DNA of 22,915 nucleotides, taken from positions 1-22,915 of the forward strand of contig UQXC01000033.1 in the NCBI GenBank assembly GCA_900544995.1, in the 5' to 3' direction. This DNA is from an uncultured Collinsella sp. (lineage in GTDB: Bacteria; Actinomycetota; Coriobacteriia; Coriobacteriales; Coriobacteriaceae). Made by a program: the position numbers and the translations under genes. Position 1 is the stretch's first letter. The number at the start of each line of letters is the position of its first letter. Shown piece after piece: positions 7,421 through 14,103 of this stretch. The notes beneath the pieces are model-generated. The model ran no database searches, was not told where the DNA came from, and worked only from the letters and a program-made list of their open reading frames with translations.

Positions 7421-7440
7421 CACATGCCCATACCCATGTG
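7421..7440. promoter_or_regulatory. Candidate operator, second palindrome
   Basis: CACATG (7421-7426) and CATGTG (7435-7440) form a perfect inverted repeat with an 8-base spacer, 10 bases from the first palindrome. The flanks extend the symmetry (GG on the left, CC on the right). It lies in the shared control region of two divergent genes. Confidence 0.35.
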
Positions 7441-7582
7441 GCCCAAAATGGACCACCCAGGCAGACGAGAAGGCTCGCTCGTTAGCACCGGCAGACTATT
7501 GCTGCATTTTCTGAGCATCGGTGCACGGCGCCCCCGCGCGAGCTACACTATCCCCTTAAACATGATTGTGAGGACGACCTCT

Positions 7583-8764
7583 ATGCTATTTGTAAATCGG
7601 CTGGTACATACGCTTGTTCCCGGCGGCGAGGACGAGCCGGTCGATGCATCTTGCCGCACCAACGCGGGTTTTGCCGCAAGCCTCATCTGCATTGGCCTCA
7701 ACATCACCCTGTGCCTAGCCAAGGGCATCGCGGGTCTGCTCGCCGGCTCCGTCTCGCTCATCGCCGACGCCTTCAACAACCTCTCCGATGCCTCGAGCAA
7801 CATCGTCAGCCTGCTCGGGTTCCGCCTTGCCAGCCGCCCGGCCGACGAAGGTCACCCCTATGGCCACGGCCGCTACGAATACCTCGCCGGCCTGTTTGTC
7901 GCCGTCCTCGTTTGTGCCGTCGGCATCAACCTGGTGCTCGAGTCCGTTACCAAGATTATCAAGCCCTCCCCCACCGCCTACACGCTCGTTTCCCTTGCGG
8001 CACTGGCTACGTCCATGCTCGTTAAGCTCTGGATGGCTGCATTCAACCGCACGCTGGGGAATCGCATCGACTCCGAGACGCTCATCGCCACGGCGCAGGA
8101 CTCCAAAAACGACGTCATCACCTCGGGCTCGGTCTTGGTGGCGGCGCTTATTTCGCAGACGACCGGCTTTGACCTCGATGGCTGGGCGGGCCTGGGCGTG
8201 GGCATCTTCATCTGCATCAGCGGCCTGGGCCTGGTGCGCGACGCCATCAGCCCGCTGCTGGGACAAGCGCCCGACCCCAAGCTCGTCCAGGAAATCCGCG
8301 ACAGGATCATGTCGTACCCCCAGGTCCTGGGCACGCACGACCTCATGGTGCACGACTACGGCCCCGGCCGTCAGTTTGCCAGCGCACACGTGGAAATGCC
8401 CGGCGAGGGCGATGCCTTTGAGCACCACGAGATCCTGGACACCATCGAACACGATATCAAACGCCAGATGGGCATCGCCATCACGTTGCACTGCGACCCC
8501 ATTGCAACAACCGGCGATGACTTGCGCGGCTGGGTCAAGCGCGGCGTAGCGCAGATCGACCCCGCGCTTTCCATCCACGACTTGCACGAGCACGACGGCT
8601 TTGTTTCGTTTGACCTGGTGCGTCCCGACGGCTTTGACATATCCGACGAGGAGCTGCTGGGGCTCGTCACGCGCATCGTGCACGAGCGCCGACCCGATGC
8701 CTCATGCGTCGTCACCTTTGATTCGGGCTTTAGCTCGCCCGACCGTCCGGCCGAGCAACTGTAG
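7583..8764 (+). CDS. CDF-family cation efflux transporter, probably Mn-type
   Basis: This 393-residue inner-membrane antiporter exports divalent metal ions. Hydrophobic segments are followed by the family signature DAFNNLSDASSN (TM2, Asp62 and Asn66 at the metal site) and HPYGHGRYE. TM5 carries Asp173 and Asp177 (DSKND). A DxxxD pair in TM5, rather than HxxxD, is associated with manganese over zinc in CDF proteins, so Mn export is my inference. The cytoplasmic ferredoxin-like domain follows TM6. About 75 extra residues at the end (from DDLRGWVKRG) form an additional alpha/beta region beyond the usual length. The ATG at 7583 has GAGGA eight bases upstream; earlier in-frame starts do not. It converges with the next gene across only 12 bases. 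Confidence 0.85.
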   Translation: MLFVNRLVHTLVPGGEDEPVDASCRTNAGFAASLICIGLNITLCLAKGIAGLLAGSVSLIADAFNNLSDASSNIVSLLGFRLASRPADEGHPYGHGRYEYLAGLFVAVLVCAVGINLVLESVTKIIKPSPTAYTLVSLAALATSMLVKLWMAAFNRTLGNRIDSETLIATAQDSKNDVITSGSVLVAALISQTTGFDLDGWAGLGVGIFICISGLGLVRDAISPLLGQAPDPKLVQEIRDRIMSYPQVLGTHDLMVHDYGPGRQFASAHVEMPGEGDAFEHHEILDTIEHDIKRQMGIAITLHCDPIATTGDDLRGWVKRGVAQIDPALSIHDLHEHDGFVSFDLVRPDGFDISDEELLGLVTRIVHERRPDASCVVTFDSGFSSPDRPAEQL

Positions 8765-8776
8765 CCTGCTTAACAG

Positions 8777-9763
8777 CTAGTTTCCCTGCGCGCCCGAGAT
8801 GCCGTTTTGCAGCGCGTCCCAGGCATTGGTAGCCATATCGCCCAGATTCTGAGCAGTATCGCCGAGGTTTTGGGCTGTATCGCCCAGCTCTTGTGCCTTG
8901 TCTCCCAACTCCTGTGCCTTGTTGCTCAAATCCTCCAGCGTATTGGAGCTCGAACTGTCGGTACCGCTTTGGCCGCCGGACGAGTTGCCATAGCTGTTCT
9001 TGTGCGTGAGCTGAATCTCCAGGTTGCCGTTGTCGTTATAGTAGGCATTCGTAACAACCCAGTTGGAATCGATGACGGGCGTTGAGCCATCGTCGGTCAG
9101 GATCACGGCGTTCGAAAGGTCGGCTCCGCGTGACTTGAGGAGCTTCTTGGCGTTGGACCAGTACTGTCCCGGGATATCGCTCAGGTCGACGGCAGCAGAC
9201 TGGGTGGTCTCGGCCTGCTCGGTCGTGGCATCGGTCGTGGCGCCCCGCTTGTTGAGCATGCCCGACACGATGGCGAACACGACCGACAAGGCAAAGAAAA
9301 TCGCCAGCACGATGAGGATCTTCTTGATCACGCTCGACGAACGCGACGGCTTCTTCTCCTCGTCCTCGCCATATTGCGGAATCGACTTGGGGTACTCGCG
9401 ATACGGCTCGCGCGACTCGTAGCGAGGCTGCGCCGTGCGAGGCATATACGTCGTCTGCTGAGGCTGCGGAATGGGATTTTGCGGCAGGTTGTCATAGGGA
9501 TTCGGCGTCGAGGCAGCATAAGAATCCTGCGGCGCGTAATCAAACGGATCCGGAGCTGCGTTGCCATAGGGGCCTTGCGAAGATGCAGCGTAAGAATCCT
9601 GCGCCGTGTCGCCATAGCCCATAACCCGGGTGGGCTCGGCAGAAGGCTGCGTCGCGGCGGGGTCGGTATAACCGGGGTTGGGAACAACGCGGGTCGCATC
9701 GGCGCTATCGCCAGCCTGCGCGGAACCGTAGCCGCCCATCACGGTTGTCTTGTCCTGATCCAT
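8777..9763 (-). CDS. Single-pass membrane protein with Pro/Gln-rich cytoplasmic arm and heptad repeats
   Basis: This 328-residue protein starts with a disordered Pro/Gln/Tyr-rich segment (1-140) holding three Thr-x-Val motifs (KTTVMG, ATRVVP, PTRVMG) and two QDSYAAS repeats. A basic stretch and one membrane helix (about 147-170) follow, giving a cytoplasmic N-terminus. The outer part has a possible PASTA-like domain (about 192-255, with WSNAKKLLKSRGADL and SNWVVTNA). A Ser/Gly linker leads to heptads of the type AQELGDK/TAQNLGD (282-309). The repeat is visible in the DNA as 21-base units at 8837-8920. GGAA about ten bases before the ATG supports the start. The layout suggests a phospho-regulated envelope protein, but I know no named family for it. 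Confidence 0.75.
   Translation of the reverse strand: MDQDKTTVMGGYGSAQAGDSADATRVVPNPGYTDPAATQPSAEPTRVMGYGDTAQDSYAASSQGPYGNAAPDPFDYAPQDSYAASTPNPYDNLPQNPIPQPQQTTYMPRTAQPRYESREPYREYPKSIPQYGEDEEKKPSRSSSVIKKILIVLAIFFALSVVFAIVSGMLNKRGATTDATTEQAETTQSAAVDLSDIPGQYWSNAKKLLKSRGADLSNAVILTDDGSTPVIDSNWVVTNAYYNDNGNLEIQLTHKNSYGNSSGGQSGTDSSSSNTLEDLSNKAQELGDKAQELGDTAQNLGDTAQNLGDMATNAWDALQNGISGAQGN
8837..8920 (-). repeat. Four tandem 21-bp coding repeats
   Basis: These units encode KAQELGD, KAQELGD, TAQNLGD and TAQNLGD. They make an amphipathic heptad array at the C-terminus of the membrane protein and could change copy number by slippage. Confidence 0.75.
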
Positions 9764-9881
9764 GCAACGATTCCTTTCCGTCGCGCGTGAGTCTCAAGTT
9801 ATCCATGCATTCTACCCGCGCAAAAGCCTATGATGGGCAAAGGCCGTCGGTATCTACAAGACATGCGCGGGCCTAAGGATC

Positions 9882-9902
9882 AAAAAGCCCCTCCGGGCCT
9901 TG
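9882..9902 (-). terminator. Rho-independent terminator after fhs
   Basis: On the minus strand AAGGCCC and GGGCTTT pair (one G-T) around a GGAG loop, and the T-run continues past the stem. It lies about 40 bases after the fhs stop codon. Confidence 0.7.
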
Positions 9903-9943
9903 GTAGGCGCGACGGGGCGGACAAGCGGCTATGAGCAGCAGGC

Positions 9944-11611
9944 TTAGAACAGGCCGGTGATGTTGCCGTCGTTATCGACGTCGATGTTCTCGGCCGCGGG
10001 GACCTTGGGCAGGCCCGGCATGGTCAGAACGCTGCCGGTCAGCGCGACCACAAAGTGGGCACCGGCGGAAACCTTGAGCTCGCGCACGGTGATGCGGAAG
10101 CCCTCGGGAGCGCCCAGGGCCTTGGCGTTGTCGCTAAAGCTGTACTGCGTCTTGGCGACGCATACCGGCAGGTTGCCAAAGCCGTTCTCGCGCAGCTCGG
10201 CGAGCTGGCGCTTGGCAGCCGGCGTAAAGTCGACACCATCGGCGCGGTAAACCTTGGTGGCGACGGCCTCGAGGGCGTCGGCCACATCGGCACCGTCCTC
10301 GTAGGCAAACTTGAGCTCGCTCGGCTGCTCAATCAGGCGCATGACCTCATCGGCCAGCTCGAGCGCGCCCTCGCCGCCCTTGGCCCAGACCTCGGAAAGC
10401 TTAACGTTGACGCCGAGCTTCTGGCACTCGGACTCGATGAGCGCAAGCTCTGCCTCGGTGTCCGTCGGGAAGCGGTTGATGGCGACCACACAGGGAAGAC
10501 CATAGACGCTCTGGATATTGTCGACGTGACGGAGCAGGTTGGGCATACCGGCCTTGAGCGCCTCGAGGTTCTCCTCGTTGAGATCGGCCTTGGCAACGCC
10601 GCCGTTGTACTTAAGCGCACGGGCGGTGGCGACTATCACGACGGCGCTGGGGCGAACGCCCGTCATGCGGCACTTGATGTCGAGAAACTTCTCGGCACCC
10701 AAATCGGCGCCAAAGCCTGCCTCGGTAATGGCGACATCGCCAAAGCGCATAGCCATACGCGTGGCCATGATGGAGTTGCAGCCGTGGGCGATGTTGGCGA
10801 AGGGACCGCCGTGGACAAACGCGGGCGTGCCCTCGAGCGTCTGCACCAGGTTGGGCTTGAGCGCATCCTTAAGCAGCGCAGCCATGGCGCCCTGAGCCTT
10901 GAGGTCGCGGGCGCGGACGGGCTCGCCGGCAAAGCTGTAGCCGACGACGATCTCACCCAGGCGCTCCTTGAGGTCGTTGATGCTCGTGGACAGGCACAGG
11001 ATTGCCATGACCTCGGAGGCAACGGTAATGTCGAAGCCGTCCTCGCGCGGCACGCCCTGAGCCTTGCCGCCAATGCCGTCGATAACGTGGCGCAGCTGGC
11101 GGTCGTTCATGTCGACAACGCGCTTCCAGGTGATGCGCTTAACGTCGATACCGAGCTGGTTGCCCTGCTGAATATGGTTGTCGAGCATGGCGGCCAGCAG
11201 GTTATTGGCGGCGCCGATAGCGTGGAAGTCGCCGGTAAAGTGCAGGTTGATATCCTCCATGGGGATGACCTGGGCCCAACCGCCGCCGGCGGCACCGCCC
11301 TTTACGCCAAAGACAGGACCGAGCGAAGGCTCACGCAGGGCCACGGCGCTCTTGACGCCGCGACGGCGCAGGCCATCGGCCAGACCGATAGTCGTGGTGG
11401 TCTTGCCCTCGCCGGCGGGCGTGGGGTTGATGGCGGTCACGAGGACGAGCTTGGCCTGGTGATCGGTCGGCTCGTTGAGCAGTGAATAGTCAACCTTAGC
11501 CTTGTCGAAGCCGTACGGAATCAGGTGCTTTACGTCGACACCGGCGTTCTTGGCCACCTCGGTAATGGGCAGCGGTGTGACGGAACGTGCGATTTCGATG
11601 TCAGTAGGCAT
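9944..11611 (-). CDS. fhs: Formate-tetrahydrofolate ligase
   Basis: This 555-residue enzyme, the usual family length, joins formate to THF using ATP to make 10-formyl-THF in the cytoplasm. The ATP-binding loop TPAGEGKTT is at residues 64-72. The conserved stretches [19 protein letters not shown] and [14 protein letters not shown] follow. The start at 11611 ([11 protein letters not shown]) is favoured because AAAGGA lies seven bases upstream; starting further out would add 20 residues not found in the family. It appears to be a single-gene unit with its own terminator and a possible promoter between it and ruvB. With the folate gene at the left edge it suggests active one-carbon folate metabolism, as in formate-using anaerobes. 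I see no defects. Confidence 0.97.
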   Translation of the reverse strand: MPTDIEIARSVTPLPITEVAKNAGVDVKHLIPYGFDKAKVDYSLLNEPTDHQAKLVLVTAINPTPAGEGKTTTTIGLADGLRRRGVKSAVALREPSLGPVFGVKGGAAGGGWAQVIPMEDINLHFTGDFHAIGAANNLLAAMLDNHIQQGNQLGIDVKRITWKRVVDMNDRQLRHVIDGIGGKAQGVPREDGFDITVASEVMAILCLSTSINDLKERLGEIVVGYSFAGEPVRARDLKAQGAMAALLKDALKPNLVQTLEGTPAFVHGGPFANIAHGCNSIMATRMAMRFGDVAITEAGFGADLGAEKFLDIKCRMTGVRPSAVVIVATARALKYNGGVAKADLNEENLEALKAGMPNLLRHVDNIQSVYGLPCVVAINRFPTDTEAELALIESECQKLGVNVKLSEVWAKGGEGALELADEVMRLIEQPSELKFAYEDGADVADALEAVATKVYRADGVDFTPAAKRQLAELRENGFGNLPVCVAKTQYSFSDNAKALGAPEGFRITVRELKVSAGAHFVVALTGSVLTMPGLPKVPAAENIDVDNDGNITGLF

Positions 11612-11651
11612 GGACGGTCCTTTCGTTACCGGATGAGAAAAAGACCAATCC

Positions 11652-11657
11652 AGCATA
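11652..11657 (-). promoter_or_regulatory. Possible -10 box for fhs
   Basis: TATGCT on the minus strand lies 41 bases before the fhs start. No good -35 element is visible at the proper spacing, so this is tentative. Confidence 0.25.
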
Positions 11658-11676
11658 GCACGCGCGCGCAATAGTA

Positions 11677-11702
11677 AAACGCCCGTAACCGACGAACGGC
11701 GA
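11677..11702 (-). terminator. Weak terminator-like hairpin after ruvB
   Basis: On the minus strand CGCCGT pairs with ACGGGCG (one bulged base) around a 9-base loop and is followed by TTTTAC. It lies about 60 bases after the ruvB stop and could separate the ruv operon from fhs. The stem is short. Confidence 0.4.
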
Positions 11703-11757
11703 TATGTTTACCCGATGCCCAGCGATAGCCTACAGATGCGCTAAAACAAGCCCATTA

Positions 11758-12825
11758 CTACAGGGTCGGTTCAATACCCAAATGCTCGAATGTGCGAAGC
11801 GTTGCCTGGCGACCCTGCGGTGTGCGAATCATCAATCCGCACTGCAGCAGATAGGGCTCGTAGACATCCTCAAGCGTACCCGGGTCCTCGCCCACCGCAC
11901 TGGCAAGCGTGGTCAAGCCAACGGCACGGCCGGAGAACGTCTTGGCAAGCGTCTCCAAGATTCGAATGTCCATCCAGTCCAGACCAAGCTCATCGATCTC
12001 AAAGAACTCGAGCGCCTGGCGGCAGATATCGAGCTCGATGGGACCGTTGCCGCGCACCTGCGCGTAGTCGCGCACGCGCTTGAGCAGACGGTTGGCAAGA
12101 CGCGGCGTACCGCGCGAGCGCGAGCCGATCTCGAGCGCGCTGGGATGGTCGATCGTCACACCCAGAATGGTCGCCGAGCGTGTCACAATCTGGGCGAGTT
12201 CCTCAACGGTGTAGTAATCCAGGCGATATGAAATGCCAAAACGGTCACGTAGCGGGCCGGTCAACATGCCCGAGCGAGTCGTTGCCGCCACCAACGTGAA
12301 CTTGGGGATGTCCAGGCGAATCGAGCGCGCCGCCGGACCCTTGCCGATCACGATATCGAGCGCAAAGTCCTCCATCGCAGGATACAGGACCTCCTCGACC
12401 GAGCGGTTGAGGCGGTGGATCTCGTCGATAAACAGCACGTCGCCCGGTTGCAGGTTGGTAAGGATGGCAGCCAGGTCGCCGGTGCGCGCGATGGCCGGAC
12501 CGCTCGTCGTCTTAATTTGAGCGCCCAGCTCGTTGGCGATAACCGTGGCCAGCGTGGTCTTGCCCAGACCTGGAGGGCCCGAGAAAATCACGTGGTCGAG
12601 CGTTTCGCCACGGCTCTGCGCTGCCTCGATGAGCACGCGCAGACTCTGTTTGATGTGCTCCTGACCGCAGTAGTCATCCAGACGCTGGGGGCGCAAGGTG
12701 CGGTCGACATCGAGGTCTTCGGGCGTCAGCTCCGAGCCCACCATGCGCTCACCGTGCGCCATCGATGCCGCCGGCGAGTTGCCGGGCATCGCCCACAGGT
12801 CCTGAGAGTCATCGGCTTCCCACAT
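11758..12825 (-). CDS. ruvB: Holliday junction branch migration ATPase RuvB
   Basis: This 355-residue AAA+ motor forms hexameric rings that drive branch migration of Holliday junctions with RuvA. Visible motifs are Walker [10 protein letters not shown], Walker B LFIDEIH, sensor 1 TTRSG, the arginine-finger stretch GPLRDRFG and the C-terminal winged helix beginning [15 protein letters not shown]. The ATG at 12825 overlaps the ruvA stop as TGATG, implying translational coupling. This start gives about 22 more N-terminal residues than a typical RuvB. A later ATG before AHGERMVG would give the usual length but has no ribosome site, so coupling decides the call. It is the last gene of the ruvCAB operon. 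Confidence 0.96.
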   Translation of the reverse strand: MWEADDSQDLWAMPGNSPAASMAHGERMVGSELTPEDLDVDRTLRPQRLDDYCGQEHIKQSLRVLIEAAQSRGETLDHVIFSGPPGLGKTTLATVIANELGAQIKTTSGPAIARTGDLAAILTNLQPGDVLFIDEIHRLNRSVEEVLYPAMEDFALDIVIGKGPAARSIRLDIPKFTLVAATTRSGMLTGPLRDRFGISYRLDYYTVEELAQIVTRSATILGVTIDHPSALEIGSRSRGTPRLANRLLKRVRDYAQVRGNGPIELDICRQALEFFEIDELGLDWMDIRILETLAKTFSGRAVGLTTLASAVGEDPGTLEDVYEPYLLQCGLMIRTPQGRQATLRTFEHLGIEPTL

Positions 12826-13445
12826 CACGCATCCATTCCGAGTCGCTTAAGCGCCGCGCCGAGCAAATCCTCGACACGCATATCCTGCTCATCATACCCG
12901 CTCAGGGCAACCTCGGTCTCCTGCGGGCTAAAGCCCATGGAAAGGAGCGCCGCGCGGGCGTCATCGATTGCCGAGGGAGCGGCAGCGGGAACCGGCATCG
13001 CAACCTGACCGGGGATTACGTCGACCGGAACAAAGCCCTTGTCCTTGGCAAAGGTACTCTTGAGCTCCAAGATAAGGCGCTGGGCGGTCTTTTTGCCCAC
13101 ACCGGGAACCTTGGCCATGCCCTTGTCGTCCTCGGCCATCACCAGGGAATACAGCTGCCCCACGGTATAGGTGGAGAGCACGGCGAGCGCCAAGCGCGGG
13201 CCAACGCCCGAGACGGAAACGAGCCGATCGAACATCGTGCGCTCGTCCTTGGAGGCAAAGCCAAAAAGCGTCATGGCGTCCTCGCGCACCTGCATGCGGG
13301 TATAGAGGCGAACCTCACCGCCGGGCGTAGGCAGCGTGGCGGCAGTGCTGCCCGAAATACCGAGCTCAAAGCCCACGCCCGATACATCGACGACGGCCGA
13401 GCTCATCGTGGCCTCGACAAGCGTTCCATGGAGCTGAGAGATCAT
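12825..13445 (-). CDS. ruvA: Holliday junction DNA-binding protein RuvA
   Basis: This 206-residue protein has the N-terminal OB domain ([10 protein letters not shown] at the start). The central helix-hairpin-helix pair follows ([17 protein letters not shown] and [17 protein letters not shown]). The C-terminal domain III that contacts RuvB ([16 protein letters not shown]) lies beyond a flexible linker. Tetramers hold the four-way junction flat while RuvB pumps DNA. Its ATG overlaps the ruvC stop by one base (TGATG), and AGAGGAA within ruvC serves as ribosome site. The order ruvC-ruvA-ruvB is common among Gram-positive and other bacteria. No missing regions. Confidence 0.96.
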   Translation of the reverse strand: MISQLHGTLVEATMSSAVVDVSGVGFELGISGSTAATLPTPGGEVRLYTRMQVREDAMTLFGFASKDERTMFDRLVSVSGVGPRLALAVLSTYTVGQLYSLVMAEDDKGMAKVPGVGKKTAQRLILELKSTFAKDKGFVPVDVIPGQVAMPVPAAAPSAIDDARAALLSMGFSPQETEVALSGYDEQDMRVEDLLGAALKRLGMDA

Positions 13446-13966
13446 CAGTATCCGGTTCCTCTCTGTTGATAGAACTCGCCGCCGGTAAGCGCCCGGGTGC
13501 GGCTTAGGTTAACGTGACAGATGGCGCAGGCCAGGGCATCGGCGGCATGGTCTGGGTGAGGATCGTGATCGAGCTGCGTGAGCGTGCGCACCATGTAGGC
13601 AACCTGCCGTTTATCCGCAGCGCCCGTGCCCACCACGGCTTGCTTGATCTGCATGGGCGTGTATTCGCCAATCTCGAGCGCGCACTCCGAAAGCGCCACG
13701 AGCGCAGCACCGCGGGCATGCGCCGTGGGGATGGCCGAGCGGACGTTGGCGCCAAAGTAAATGCTCTCGATGGCAGCGGTATCGGGACGGTAGCGTTCGA
13801 CGACGCCCTTGAGGTCGCGGGCGATATGCGACAGGCGCACCGCGAGCGGGCTGCCCGCGCTGGTCTCGATACAACCGTAGGCACGGCAGCGAACCTCGCC
13901 ACGCCGCTCCTCGATAATCCCCCAGCCCGTATGGGCCAAACCAGGGTCGATACCCAAGATAACCAA
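13445..13966 (-). CDS. ruvC: Holliday junction resolvase RuvC
   Basis: This 173-residue endonuclease cuts Holliday junctions symmetrically in concert with RuvAB. The RNase H-like active site is complete: Asp7 (ILGIDPG), Glu67 (AIESIYFG), and His140 with Asp143 (DHAADALA). His in the third position, rather than the Asp of E. coli, is normal in many bacteria. I place the start at TTG 13966 because GGGGAGG lies exactly five bases upstream and the product then begins VILGIDPG, as in other RuvC proteins. An upstream TTG at 13987 would add seven residues across the ribosome site. It is the first gene of the operon, behind a LexA box. Confidence 0.96.
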   Translation of the reverse strand: MVILGIDPGLAHTGWGIIEERRGEVRCRAYGCIETSAGSPLAVRLSHIARDLKGVVERYRPDTAAIESIYFGANVRSAIPTAHARGAALVALSECALEIGEYTPMQIKQAVVGTGAADKRQVAYMVRTLTQLDHDPHPDHAADALACAICHVNLSRTRALTGGEFYQQRGTGY

Positions 13967-13970
13967 GCCG

Positions 13971-13978
13971 ACCTCCCC
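13971..13978 (-). promoter_or_regulatory. Ribosome site that decides the TTG start of ruvC
   Basis: GGGGAGGT on the minus strand lies five bases before TTG at 13966. Its strength probably compensates for the rare start codon. Confidence 0.8.
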
Positions 13979-14021
13979 TCGCCACAAGCACAGCGCAAGG
14001 CAAGGCCCCGCGCATCATTCA

Positions 14022-14035
14022 CGAACGTCTGTTCT
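14022..14035. promoter_or_regulatory. LexA (SOS) box for ruvCAB
   Basis: CGAACGTCTGTTCT contains the perfect palindrome GAAC-GTCT-GTTC at 14023-14034, the SOS box form used by Actinobacteria and Bacillus-type LexA. It lies 57 bases upstream of the ruvC start, a typical operator position. DNA damage should relieve repression and raise RuvCAB levels. Confidence 0.85.
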
Positions 14036-14103
14036 AGAATAACACAACGGGGCCAAGACGCTTAGTTGAAGTATCGGGGTTGGGAGCGAATCCCATCCCA
14101 TAG

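Noticed and set aside
7715..8683. Open frame of about 320 codons on the minus strand
   Set aside because: It is antisense to the CDF transporter, whose motifs are clear on the plus strand.
10055..11485. Long open frame on the plus strand opposite fhs
   Set aside because: It is antisense to a well-conserved enzyme, has low-complexity Gly/Ala/Asp/Leu composition typical of GC-rich mirror frames, and has no ribosome site.
14065..14098. Hairpin between the NadE-like gene and ruvC (TGGGA/TCCCA)
   Set aside because: The stem is short and has no T-run, so I do not call it a terminator; the two units may be transcribed together.
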